From positions 374,560-438,559 of the forward strand of contig SDOX01000021.1 in the NCBI GenBank assembly GCA_004565275.1: a stretch of 64,000 nt of DNA. Reading direction: 5' to 3'. Positions 20,752 through 30,629 of this stretch are shown here, piece by piece. This stretch comes from Nannochloropsis salina CCMP1776. Lineage: Eukaryota; Sar; Eustigmatophyceae; Eustigmatales; Monodopsidaceae. Positions within the stretch are counted from its first letter, which is position 1; every line of letters starts with the position of its first letter. Below the pieces are notes generated by a model. The model saw nothing but the letters and a program-made list of their open reading frames with translations, did no database searches and was not told the DNA's origin. The translations under genes were made by a program, and so were the position numbers.

Positions 20752-23700
20752 ATGGACGGGTGGATTGTGACCACGGTACCCTCACGGAGTTGCTACGATG
20801 CTGAGGCCGACGAAGAGGAGGACGTCGAGCTAGTTCAGATCATGGGGAGTGCGGCCGTCACGTGCGATGAGGACGGAGGCGACCAGGCCGTGCCCTCCCC
20901 CCTCACCACCGAATCTGCGTGTGAAGGAAAAGGAGGGTGTGTCGGGGCCTGGGGGATGCACACCATCGTGACCAAACCCATCGTGCTGCGACAAAAGGGG
21001 CCCATGGGAGGTAAAGCTGACACGGGATTCGGCATGGGTACCTGCATTCGAGCTCGCACCTCCCACCATCCCACGGTCTATCCTCCTCTCAACTGCACGT
21101 ATCCTGTCACACATGCCGTGCCGGCGCGGATGGTAGTCAAGAAGAAACGCCTGGAGGAGGAAGACGCCGAAGTGACGGGAATCCTGGCCCGAGTCCCGCC
21201 CTCCTCCCTTCCACCGCCATCCCCCCTGGGCGCGGGGCGGCAGGCAAGGGAGGGGGCCTCGTCCCCCGAAAGCGGAGGGTCCTCCCTCTCCTCGACCTGC
21301 TCCTCTCCCTCCCTATCCTCCGGGCTGGACGTGTCGGAGCGGGACGAGGACCTGGGTGGCTCCTGTCGGGAGGGGGAGGGGATGGATGGAGACATGGACA
21401 GCACCTTCCTCGGTCCCTTCCCGGGCACCACGCCCGACCACCACGGCTTCCAGAAGCATCACGTCCCAGAAGAGGCCAGAGTGGATGTGGAGGAGGGCGG
21501 GGAGATGGAGGAGCGGGAGCAGAAAGAGGGCGAGGGAGGGGCGGAGGTAGGGGTGGAGAACGCAGTGATCGGGGGGCGGCCTCAGCGGAAGAGGAAGGTT
21601 CCGTCGTGGCTGGCGGAGACTGATGAGTATGGAGGGAGCTCAGACTCCCTCTACGAGCCCGGCCACGGCCCCTACAGGCGGCCCCGTAAACTCCGTTGTC
21701 CCCCTGCACGAGACATGCGCTACAGCCCAGCGCTCCCGCCCTTCTTCCCTCCTTCCCTCGACCTGGCCTACCCGTCGCACGCGGCGCCCCCCGCGGGCCC
21801 AGAGCCCCAGGCGGGCCTTCCCTCCAGCCTCTCCCTATCCCTGATCGTCCAGCCCTTGTCCTCCAAGGCCCGACCGTGCTCGCGCCTCTCCCAGTGTGCC
21901 TTGAGCGACTTCTCCTTCAGCCCCGGCCCGGACGGGCTGGGGCTGGGCTTCGACTTCCCCCTCGACAACGCGGAGGCCGAGGGGAGGCATGTGCTGGAGG
22001 GGCCCGGGGCGAGCGAGGGGAGATGGGGGGAGGAGGTAGGCGTGGCAGAGGAGGAGGAGGAGGAGGAGGGAGGGGGAGGGTGTCGGTGGGGCGGTCCGCT
22101 GGGAAGCGGCGGGAGGTGTGTGGGGGGGCTTCGGGCGCACAGGACGGGGAGGGCGAGGGCGAGGGCGAGGACGGGGTCGAGGGCGAGGGCGGGGTCGAGG
22201 AGGCAGGGGAAGACCCAGGAGGGACGAGCCGGGCCTGGGCCTTCAGGGGGAAGGGGGGAAAGGGGGGGAGAGGGCGGTGGAGAGCGGGTGCATGGAGGCG
22301 CGGGGAGAGGAGGAAGGGGAGGGAAGGAGGGAAGGGGAGGAGGAGGGACGGCAGGGGGGGGAGGTGAGGGAGGAGGCAGGGGGGAAGGGCGGGCCCGGGG
22401 AGGCCCCACAGCTTGCGGAGGGCCAAAGAACTCGGCGGGCAGCTGCTCTAAAGGCCTGTGCAGTCTGGCAGGGGCCTGGGGATGGGGAGGAGGGAGGGGA
22501 GGAGGCGATGGGGAAGGAGGAGGGGAAGGAATGGCCGGAGGTGGGCATGCCTGTGAGGAGAGGAAGGGGCCGACCGCCGGGTAGAAAGCGAGGGCGGGGG
22601 CGAGGACGGGGCAGAGGGCGGAGTGTGGTGGGGGAGCGGGGCTTGGTTGACACGGAGGGAGGGAGGGAGGATGGGCTGAAAGACGAGAGGGGGATGGCCC
22701 CGACAGCCGTCCGGGGGGGGGGCGGGCGAGGGTGGGGGCGAGGGCGAGGGCGAGGGCGGGGGGGAAGGGGCAGGGGAGGGGAGGAGGGAGAGGAAGGTGC
22801 CGTTCCCTCACTGAGACCGAGGCCAGACCGAGCTCGGGCGGGGGAGACGGAGGCGGGTCCGTGGGTGGGGGACAGGGGGGAGGAGGAAGGGGGGGAGGGC
22901 GGGGAGGAGGGCGGGAAGGAGGGCGGGAAGCCGGCTCGGTCCCTCCCCTCCCAGGAGGCGTCGAGGGCGGTGGAGGGAGACGGACAAGCCATGGAGGCCG
23001 CGGTCGGGCTGAAGGCGGGAGAGGAAGGGAGGGCGGTGGGGCACACGGAAGAGGAAAGCGAGGAGGCGGCAGTGGATAGGCGCCATGGGCTTCGGAAGCC
23101 ATCTTCCCCCACCCCGAAAGAGCAGGCGCCGCCCACCGAAGAAACATTCCGCCAACCGGACCAGGAGGACGTCCAGGGTCCAGAGATACCCGCCGTGCCC
23201 ACCTGGGGGGGGGTAATCAGGGACTGTGCATCCGTCCAAGACGCCGAGGCCCCAGAGGCCTTCGTCTTCTCCCCGACCACGCCCCTGCCCCCCCTGCTCT
23301 CCCGCCCGCCCGCCTGGAAGCTCGGCAGTCCTCGGTCCGCCTGCAAGACGCCGAAGCCAGGGGCCACGCGGCAGGAGCTTTCCCCCCCGGCGACTGCGTT
23401 GGGCAGTACGCCGGTACCCCCCACCGCGCCGACTCCGGTCGCGGAGCGGGTATCGAGCCCGTCCCAGGCGCCACCGGCGCCCGCCAAGCGCAAACGCGGG
23501 CGGCCGCGGAAGCACTTGGCACGGACCTCGCACGGGGTTCAGGCGAGGGAGAGGGGACCGGCCCAGGGCGAAGGCGGGGGGAAGCTGAGTCGGCGGACTC
23601 AGGGGAAGGACTGTGTCCCGCGCGGAATGGAGGAGGCCAACAAGGGAGAAAAGGTGACCGCTCTCTTCGATGAAGATGGAGCGAGTGAAAGCAAGGGGGC

Positions 23701-24706
23701 GGGGAAGGGCAGCGCTGAGGAGAGGGTCTCAGTGGACATGGTCGTGGCGGGAAGGGAGGAGAGAAATGGCGCGAAGGACGAACAGGAAGAGGGTGACCAG
23801 GGTGGCACGAAGGGAACGGGCGCCCCGTGTGACGTCTGTGGAAGGAATGACTCCATGGAAGACAACGCGATGGTTCTCTGCGACGGCTGCCATGTGGCAG
23901 TGCACCAGCGGTGCTACGGCCTCCCAGCCGCCCCCCGAGGCATGTGGTTCTGCGAGAAATGCAAATGGGAGAAAGCCAACGACTTCAAGTCCGCCGCCGC
24001 GGCCCCTCCCCCGGAGGAGGGGGCCCCCGCCTCCATCACCCCGACCAGCTTTCCCCCCATCGCCTGCCATTTTTGCGGACAGACATCCGGGGCCATGAAA
24101 GGGAGCAGGGACAAGCGGCTCTGGGGCCACGTGGTCTGCGTCCGGCACGACCCTGAGGCCTTTTTTCAGGACCCGAACCGCCTGGCCGTGCTCGTCTTCC
24201 ACCGCTTCAAGACCTCGCCCTCCCGCACCAAACTCTGTGGGATCTGCCACGACGCCGGGGGACTGACCGTCCCGTGCCCGTGGCCGGAGTGCAAGACCCA
24301 AGTCCATGCCCGATGCGCCCAGCGACACGGACTCGTGCATTTGGACGCATCCTTCGGGCACGCGCTTCCGCTCATCTACTGCCCCGATCACGAGAGCCGC
24401 CGCTTGGATCCGTTCTCGTTGGTCAGCCTGGCCAAGCCTGCCTTGGCTGGTTCGGCGGGGAGGGCGCTGGTGCAGGCGATGGAGGAGAAGCTGTCTGGAC
24501 AAGGGACGGCCTACGAGGAAGTCGATGCCTTCGGACGGGATCTGGCGGGGATCGTGGAGGAGTTGAGGTCGTCGAAAAGGCCCAGCACGGACCACGCCTT
24601 GGCGGAGGAGCTGCAATCACGCCTTGAGCTCCTGAAAAGAAGTTCGCTGACTGCAACTTCGATGTTGACGCGCAAGGGGAAAGAGAAGTGTGACGTTGAA
24701 AAGTAA
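20752..24706 (+). CDS. Large PHD/extended-PHD chromatin protein with AT-hooks and RG-rich linker
   Basis: Two overlapping frames, 20752-22584 and 22118-24706, belong to one gene. A GT-AG intron 22036-22246 (211 nt) joins them in phase 0 and would give about 1247 aa, though the join is tentative. The C-terminal third holds a PHD finger (23826-23970; CDVCGRNDS, CDGCHVAVHQRCYGLP, WFCEKC). An extended PHD follows (24060-24400; CHFCGQTSGA, LWGHVVCVRHDP, LCGICHDAGG, CPWPECKTQVHARCAQRHG). The PHD-knuckle-PHD layout is that of JADE, BRPF and AF10 proteins, which read histone H3. Upstream lie AT-hook-like motifs (KRKRGRPRKH), long Gly/Arg and Glu/Gly runs, and a conserved-looking island near 21590-21670 (QRKRKVPSWLAETDEYGGSS). 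No catalytic domain is seen. A nuclear chromatin scaffold is the likely role. Confidence 0.75.
22040..22960. repeat. G-rich low-complexity tract (GGGCGA / GGGAGG repeats)
   Basis: Nearly pure purine and G-rich plus strand within the PHD gene, with runs of GGGCGA at about 22150-22205 and 22728-22760 and many GGGG blocks. It encodes RG, EG and GGR repeats in the sense frame. All three forward frames and two reverse frames are open over long stretches. Confidence 0.8.
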
Positions 24707-25137
24707 AAGTTTGTGCAATAGTTGAAAAACGTTCCTAGGTGAAGTGGATGATGAAACACAAAGTCATGCAACGAAAAGCATACGAAGAGCTGCCCAAATG
24801 TAAGTGGATTCTATAGGGTGGTACCATCATAGACCGCAACGACCAAGATAGTCTCGGAAGCGGTTTGAATTGAAGCGACGAATATGCCTGCGAAAAAGGA
24901 CTGGAAGTCGTACACAACATGAAAGTATAAGAAGTGACACTGCGCCGGGCTTGTGCATGCTCAAAACGGACGACGTTTTTTGGGTGGTATACAGACATCA
25001 CGCATACTGCTGCCCTAGCTCAGAGGGCCTGGGTGTGCATGCCCCGTGGCACTACATATTTACCATATTCACAAATTTAAATCCTATATTGCATAGGGTT
25101 CGTCGGCTGAAAATGTCGGAATTTCGCTAAGACAAAA
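24707..25137. other. Intergenic, PHD gene to ankyrin gene
   Basis: 431 bp, AT-rich, holding the PHD gene 3' UTR and the ankyrin gene promoter. A tRNA A-box-like string near 25016 was considered and rejected. Confidence 0.45.
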
Positions 25138-26306
25138 ATGATCGCAGCCCAACTAGTTTACCGCTACTCGGCTGCGCACGTACCCTCCCATGCCACTCGA
25201 TCCTCTCATGCTGCTGACATGCTTAACCTTTGTACCACGACGACGTCACACATTCAGTTAAAGCCATACATGGTGACCGAAGAGAATGTCCTGGCTGCCG
25301 CGAATGTTTCATATCGCAAAGGAAAATCAGCTGCACATGTATGGACCAAGGCTCTTGCTGCGGCTGAGCGGAACGACATCACAACCCTGAACAAGTTATG
25401 GGGAATGCCCGAAGGCAAATTTATAACTCGAAATTTCCAAGGGGAAAATGGTCATATTTTACATTATGCCGCAAAGAGGGTGAAGGCGAAGTCCGTGGCT
25501 TGGCTTCTTGAACACGGTGCAGATGTGAATGCAGTCGATCGGGAAGGCGAGGTAGGATTTTTACTTCATCATCGGCTCTTGATTTCTTTCAGCCATCATA
25601 TCATCTGTCTTATTCGAGCTGCTATGGATTCTTTAGCTAGCCTTACACTCATTATGCCCCCCTTTCCATGCGGGCTCCTACCTAGACGCCTCTGTGCTGG
25701 TGCGCAACCATCGCCCCTTTCTCCCGCCGCACAGGAGTACTTTTGAAGTTCCTGATAGAGGCCGGGGCGAACCCCAACCATCAAGACACTCATGGGTATA
25801 CTCCTCTCACACACGCAGTGGTTCGTGGTGCTGTCGACGCCGTCCGACGCGCGCGTGTAGAGATGTTGTTGAAGTTGGGTGCCAATCCTTGTGTTCGGGA
25901 TCGGGAGGGGAAACAGCCCTTGGATTACTTAGGCATGTGCACAAACGACGGGCAGACATGGACAAATGCTCTACCAGAAGATAGGAAAGAGATGGAGCGT
26001 TGCGAGGTTTCGCTGAAAGCCGAGATATTTAGGAGGGAGGTGAGGGAGATCTTTTGGGGAGAGCGGGTGAGGCGTCAGCGGACGCACGAAAAGAGCCTGT
26101 GGACAGACCTAGAAAAACGAAAGAGTGGAAACGAAAGGGCTGTGCTTTCTGAAGAGAACAGAAGAACTGTTCGTGCGCGTGGAATGCAGGCGGAGGATAG
26201 GAGGCGGAAGGATAATCTGCAGGTATCCAACGGGCTGGATGTATCTTGGATACTTGTGGATATGGAAGACGATGAGATGTTCTCCAAATGTTTGGGTTTC
26301 CTTTGA
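25138..26306 (+). CDS. Ankyrin-repeat protein with basic/acidic C-terminus
   Basis: Exons 25138-25551 and 25686-26306 (intron 134 nt, phase 0) give 344 aa. The acceptor CCTAG at 25681-25685 was chosen because it restores the ankyrin consensus across the join: DREGE then TPLCWCATIAPFSRRTGVLL and KFLIEAGANPNHQD. A more pyrimidine-rich acceptor at 25734 leads straight to a stop. Repeats are GENGHILHYAAKRVKAKSVA with WLLEHGADVNAVDREGE, then the joined unit, then THGYTPLTHAVVRGA with MLLKLGANPCVRDREGKQP. The last 130 residues are charged (RREVREIFWGERVRRQRTHE) and may be helical. The N-terminal 45 residues are not recognised. It is probably a protein-protein adaptor of unknown partner. Alternative starts exist at internal methionines. 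Confidence 0.68.
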
Positions 26307-26529
26307 TGGATCTCACATGGTAGCGTGCGAGGATGAATGACTTTGAGAAGTCGGGGCAATCGCGTGCCAAGGAGTGATACACTGCGACGTCAAAATGCAA
26401 ACAAACCTGATCGCTCAGTGCGGTTATCTCAAAATTAAATGAGAAAAGATGAGAAGAAATGTATGCCAATGGAGTGCAAATCAGTATGTTTTGTATTTCG
26501 TCGCGTCTACAACATAATGCCTGGTGCGG

Positions 26530-27678
26530 CTACGCTCTTCTTGCAAGACGCCGCATCGTCAAGGTATGGAAATAGACAACCAGTGGCTGCAGTCCCGCCG
26601 CCTGAAAGAGTGGACCTTGGGGTGTTGTGTAGGCTACAGTCGATAAGTAGGTTTTGATAGACTCGGGCCCTACGTGGTAGAACTCCCACAAGTGCCGATA
26701 GTCACCGACGGAGCTTGTCTCGGCAAGCTGCGGCGTGAGCGACACTTGGCGAATGTCTTCAACGAAGCGAAAAACGTCCTGACTGCTGCTGCTGCTGCCG
26801 CTACTACTGCCTGATGGCCCTGTCGTCGTGTCTGTCTCTAATGGTGGGGACGGCAAAGACGAGCGGGCGTTCCAAAAAAGTTCGATCCGCTGCGCATTCG
26901 GGCTGGAACCTGGCAACAAAGCAAGGGAAGCGCGGTTAGGATTCTTGGCTGGGTTGTAGTCGATGTTGGTGACCGCAGCTTTGCCCAGTTCAGATTCCAA
27001 GGCTTGTTTGAGGTTGAAAACCTTGTCCTCCCGCACCTCCCCCGTCCCTATGCCTTCCACGTTGGGGCGTAGAAATCGCATGCGAAAGTCATGGTCTTTC
27101 CCCACGTCCGGGACCATGGCAATACTTAGACGCCGGAAACCTGGCAGGGAGGTGTCTGCCGCAATGCGCTCTCGGGGCACGTAGGGATTGGAATTGGCAG
27201 CCGAGGACGGGAAATCCGCTCCAATAAACCGACAGGAAACCTGCCATTCCCCTTCCATCCACGAAGGATAGGCGAGGAACCCTGGTGCTTTTTGGAAAAG
27301 CCTCTTCTGAAAGGCGGTGTAGTTGACTGTGTGCCGTATGTTAACGTCAGTGAAAGCCCGAGCTGGCAGGGTATAGGTCATTTGAGACGATAACCCCAGA
27401 GTGCTTCCGCCTGCTATTAGCAGAGCGTTGTTGAGAAGGCGATGACGGTCGACCAGGGGAGACCAAGGCCAGGATGATGGCTCAGCCCCATATTGAATAA
27501 AAGATTCTTTTGTAGCCTTTTCGGGTCTCGGCGCTTGCTTTGCTGACTGCACGTAGTGCCGCCCTGCTCCATAGACCGACCGTTGACCAGGATGAAGAGA
27601 AGAGAAAGCGTCGGCTTGAACGAGCAGAAAAGACGAAATACAGGCCATAAGCAGGGAGTATGATAACCCATGAAGCAT
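26530..27678 (-). CDS. DUF6816 thylakoid-lumen protein with tripartite targeting
   Basis: 382 aa from M at 27678; an upstream in-frame ATG at 27771 adds 31 residues that break the signal peptide. MLHGLSYSLLMACISSFLLV is an ER signal followed by QADAF, the plastid-entry motif. A second hydrophobic segment (NNALLIAGGSTLGLSSQM) ending in LPARA, then FTD, looks like a thylakoid transfer signal. The mature part follows the DUF6816 family of cyanobacteria and plastids: YPSWMEGEWQVSCRF at the start, then AAVTNIDYNPAKNPNRASL, FWNARSS, YRHLWEFYH, IKTYLSTVAY and LQPLVVYFHTL in the expected order. A Ser/Gly/Thr-rich insert lies before the second half. The family has no assigned biochemical function. Lumen location is inferred from the leader and fits the family. 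Confidence 0.82.
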   Translation of the reverse strand: MLHGLSYSLLMACISSFLLVQADAFSSLHPGQRSVYGAGRHYVQSAKQAPRPEKATKESFIQYGAEPSSWPWSPLVDRHRLLNNALLIAGGSTLGLSSQMTYTLPARAFTDVNIRHTVNYTAFQKRLFQKAPGFLAYPSWMEGEWQVSCRFIGADFPSSAANSNPYVPRERIAADTSLPGFRRLSIAMVPDVGKDHDFRMRFLRPNVEGIGTGEVREDKVFNLKQALESELGKAAVTNIDYNPAKNPNRASLALLPGSSPNAQRIELFWNARSSLPSPPLETDTTTGPSGSSSGSSSSSQDVFRFVEDIRQVSLTPQLAETSSVGDYRHLWEFYHVGPESIKTYLSTVAYTTPQGPLFQAAGLQPLVVYFHTLTMRRLARRA

Positions 27679-27962
27679 ACTACTGGTACTGTCCGAATGA
27701 GTGTATGGGGGTGCGGCGTGAGCGAAAAGGCATTTTTTGCGTGACGTCCAGAGAAGCATGTGTGCCAACACTCCGGTTAAAGTTATGTTTTTCGGCGCAG
27801 TTTTTATGTGTAAGCGAAGTGTATTTTCCTTTCTTCTAGTGAAAAAGGCTTCACTGGACGCATGTTATTCGAAAGTTTGGAGCCTATCAAAAAGCGGAAC
27901 ACACATGTACACTTTCTAACCTCCCCCCCCCCCATTCAAATTTATCTTCACCTTTCACTGCT

Positions 27963-29861
27963 TCACGCATCTTTCTTACTGAACTGCTCATCTGGTTTAA
28001 AAGTAAGCGGTGAAGGTGTGCCTCGTCCATTCACGGCTTGCGCAAGGGCCGGTGACGTGAAAGACAAGCTGCTAGCGTGGCCGTTCCTCTCTCCTCGCGT
28101 GTCTTCCGTCTCGGCACGGCCGTCTTTCCCGTTGGGACTGCCGCTCGGGAGCAGTGATTGCAGGTCTGTGGCGGATGATGACTTGCGAATGTATTCTTCC
28201 CATTTTACAGTCTTGTCCGTATAAAGAGAACCGAGTTCGGGGCCAATTTCATGAATGTACGCCCTCAGATCATGTTGAAGTAGGGTGCGCTCTGCGGGCA
28301 GCGTGGCCATCTTCTTGCGGGCTCCAGGAAGCAGACGAAGCAGAACAGGCTTCAGGTCCTTGGCATCGAGGATGCCTGCCTCCGTCGCCATCACTCCAAG
28401 ATAGGAGAAGATTGGACAGGAAAAGAAGAGCACGGCGACAGTGGAAGGGGGTAGGGAGGTGAAGCGGAGGAGGAGGACGGCATAGACAATCCAGAGTGTG
28501 GGGACCAGGACAATAGAAAGGGTGATCTTTTTTGACATGATCACGTCGCGCGCTTCGATTTTGACCCGGGAGGCGGCCAGGGCTTTCTTTTGCTCCCGCG
28601 ATGAGACAAAGCGGGCTATGACACCCACAGGTGCGTTCAGAACAAGGGAGGGAAGCATGGCCAATGTAAAGACCAGGAAAAGGTGAGCGATCGTGTAGCA
28701 GAGCCTGAGGGAGTCGTCCTCCCGCAGGGTGGGTACTTGGTAGTCCCGCAGGCCCAGACGGTGCAAGGTCTTTTGGTAATCGTTCAGTCGCCGCTCCAAT
28801 TCGTTCAAAGCCGCCGGGCGCTCGTCTCCGTACTTGTTCATGAGGATCTTGTAGCCCTCCGCGAAGCGCCGGTTCAAGTCCATCTTCTCCCCGGGACTCG
28901 GGATCCAGTTGTCCTTCTGGAAGAGCCTCCTGGCCGTGTAGACCAAGTGGAGGGCGTGGTAGTCGGGCGCCGTCACCAGGGTGGCCCGCATCCCGTCCTC
29001 CACTTCCGCCATCAGCCGTTGGTATGCCTCGCGCCTGTTGGACCGGTACATCTCTATCAAGTCTTCCGGGACGCGAATGGGCGGCCCGAACTCGACCACC
29101 ACCCGTCCTCGGAACCGGTGGCCGCGGAAGTAGTTGAGCCCGACGGGGACTATGGGTACAGTGATGTTGTACTTCTCCACCATGCCCAGGGCAATCAGGG
29201 CGATCCCCATCTTGAGAGGGAGCAGGTCGGTCCGGTCGTGGGAGCCGCCCTCAGGAAAGATCCCGATGCACCGCCCTTGCTTCAAGTGTTCGAACACGGC
29301 GTTGTAGACGCGGCTCTGGTCCACTTTCGCCAACTTTTCGAAGGCACTGGCGGCCGTTGCCTGCGCGGGGGGCAAAGGTCCGTCTTCGGAAAGGGTCAGA
29401 GACTCGTCGGAGGCCACCGTCTCCACCTTGTACTGATCGGCCTGCCCTTTAATCCGGACTTTATCACCGGGCACCAGGTCCCGCAAAAACACCGTACCCT
29501 GGCCCTCAACATGTCGCCCATGGATGACAATGGTCCCTTGCATCGGCCGGGCGCTGTCCTGCGGACGAGTGACGGGCACCGCGCCCGCAAGCTTGGCAAA
29601 AGTCCCGACCACAGGGTGTTTGTAAGACTTCTCTGCGATCAGAAAACCCACCCGGTGCTGCGCCGTCGTCAAGACCATGAGGCCGTCCACGAATTGGTTG
29701 GAGTGGTTTCCGGAGAAGATGATCGGTCCATGCTTGGGGATGTTGTCGATGCCCACGATGTCGATCTGCCGGAAGAAGATGGAGAGGATGGAGCGGAAGA
29801 AAACGCGGACCCCGTCGTACAGGAACTCTTGGGAGTGGGTGAGGAAGAGGTGGACCAGCAT
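27963..29861 (-). CDS. ER glycerol-3-phosphate / DHAP acyltransferase (Gpt2/Sct1 type)
   Basis: 632 aa, intronless. The PlsC-type acyltransferase core has motif I NHSNQFVD (H53, D59; H-x4-D) and motif III FPEGGSHD (202-209), with VPIVPVGLNYF as motif IV. The opening (EFLYDGVRVFFRSILSIFFR, then IPKHGPIIFSGNHSNQ) and the long C-terminal half with several membrane helices (about 385-510) match the fungal Gat1/Gat2 (Gpt2/Sct1) group. These enzymes start glycerolipid and oil synthesis by acylating glycerol-3-phosphate or DHAP at the ER. An extra segment of about 65 residues (108-172) sits between motifs I and III and looks like a small beta-rich insertion. The C-terminal tail is Ser-rich. There is no plastid leader. 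It is transcribed away from the TraB-like gene. Confidence 0.88.
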   Translation of the reverse strand: MLVHLFLTHSQEFLYDGVRVFFRSILSIFFRQIDIVGIDNIPKHGPIIFSGNHSNQFVDGLMVLTTAQHRVGFLIAEKSYKHPVVGTFAKLAGAVPVTRPQDSARPMQGTIVIHGRHVEGQGTVFLRDLVPGDKVRIKGQADQYKVETVASDESLTLSEDGPLPPAQATAASAFEKLAKVDQSRVYNAVFEHLKQGRCIGIFPEGGSHDRTDLLPLKMGIALIALGMVEKYNITVPIVPVGLNYFRGHRFRGRVVVEFGPPIRVPEDLIEMYRSNRREAYQRLMAEVEDGMRATLVTAPDYHALHLVYTARRLFQKDNWIPSPGEKMDLNRRFAEGYKILMNKYGDERPAALNELERRLNDYQKTLHRLGLRDYQVPTLREDDSLRLCYTIAHLFLVFTLAMLPSLVLNAPVGVIARFVSSREQKKALAASRVKIEARDVIMSKKITLSIVLVPTLWIVYAVLLLRFTSLPPSTVAVLFFSCPIFSYLGVMATEAGILDAKDLKPVLLRLLPGARKKMATLPAERTLLQHDLRAYIHEIGPELGSLYTDKTVKWEEYIRKSSSATDLQSLLPSGSPNGKDGRAETEDTRGERNGHASSLSFTSPALAQAVNGRGTPSPLTFKPDEQFSKKDA

Positions 29862-30629
29862 GGCCAGGCATGGGTATGCGAACCATCGGGCAGGAATACC
29901 GATGGAAGTAGCGATGACCTTAATGGGGCTGTCAGTACAGAGGGTGGAAGAGGGAAGGGCTGCATTAGTAACATCAGTGTGGAGGCAGTCGGACTAGCAG
30001 ACGTCTGCATGAATCTCACAGGCAAGGTTATACATAGATATCGATACATATAAAGGTTGTTCACTTTGTCGGGAGACCCGCGGAGACGCATCCAGTGGTG
30101 CGCTTGTCTTCCGTACACGACAAGAACTGAGACTGTGGATCGGGAGGGCAAGGCTATGTCCACTTACTTTGCATCCACCGCCAAGAGTATGACGACAACA
30201 AGGCAGTACGCCAAGTTATTTTGGTTGTTGTCGCCCTTGATGACCTCGATGGTGCTACGTGAGGGCATGGCTCAAAGGTCGTGTAAAGGTGGGCGGAACA
30301 ATAGGACTCTGGAATCCCCGTGAACGAGTTACGCCCTTCTGCTGTTGCTGTTGAGGTCACTTTGCGTGCTCACCACAATTCTAAGAGAGACAGCAACCTG
30401 GTGTGCCACGGATGAGGCCACCCACAGACACGCCAGGCGACCGTGCCTGTTCGCAATGGTGTATGTCATGGTGAGGATGAAAGCAGCCAGGTAGGGCATG
30501 GGTCCGACTCGGAACCGCGTTACAAGATGCACTCCTTGCGGAGTGCTCTTTCTGTCCAGAAAAACCACGCGTTGGTATCATGGGTGACCATTTCGCAACG
30601 CACACATCTCCCACCTCACTACAGGACGC
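29862..30629. other. Divergent promoter region, GPAT and TraB-like genes
   Basis: 768 bp shared upstream region. Frames of 65-165 codons on both strands overlap each other and the GPAT 5' end and resemble nothing. Confidence 0.45.

Noticed and set aside
21768-23493. Antisense proline-rich open frames of 459 and 416 codons over the PHD gene
   Set aside because: They are reverse reads of the G-rich tract. Composition is almost only Pro, Ser and Arg with no domain, while the sense strand encodes real PHD fingers.
25010-25060. tRNA-like A-box string (CCTAGCTCAGAGGG)
   Set aside because: No B-box or acceptor stem partner follows at the required distance.
25735-25745. Acceptor at 25734 for the ankyrin gene
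   Set aside because: It leads directly to TGA in the required phase. The acceptor at 25685 restores the ankyrin consensus instead.
28683-30053. Plus-strand frame of 456 codons opposite the GPAT-like gene
   Set aside because: Shadow of a GC-rich coding strand. The minus strand has NHSNQFVD and FPEGGSHD, and the plus frame has no recognisable domain.
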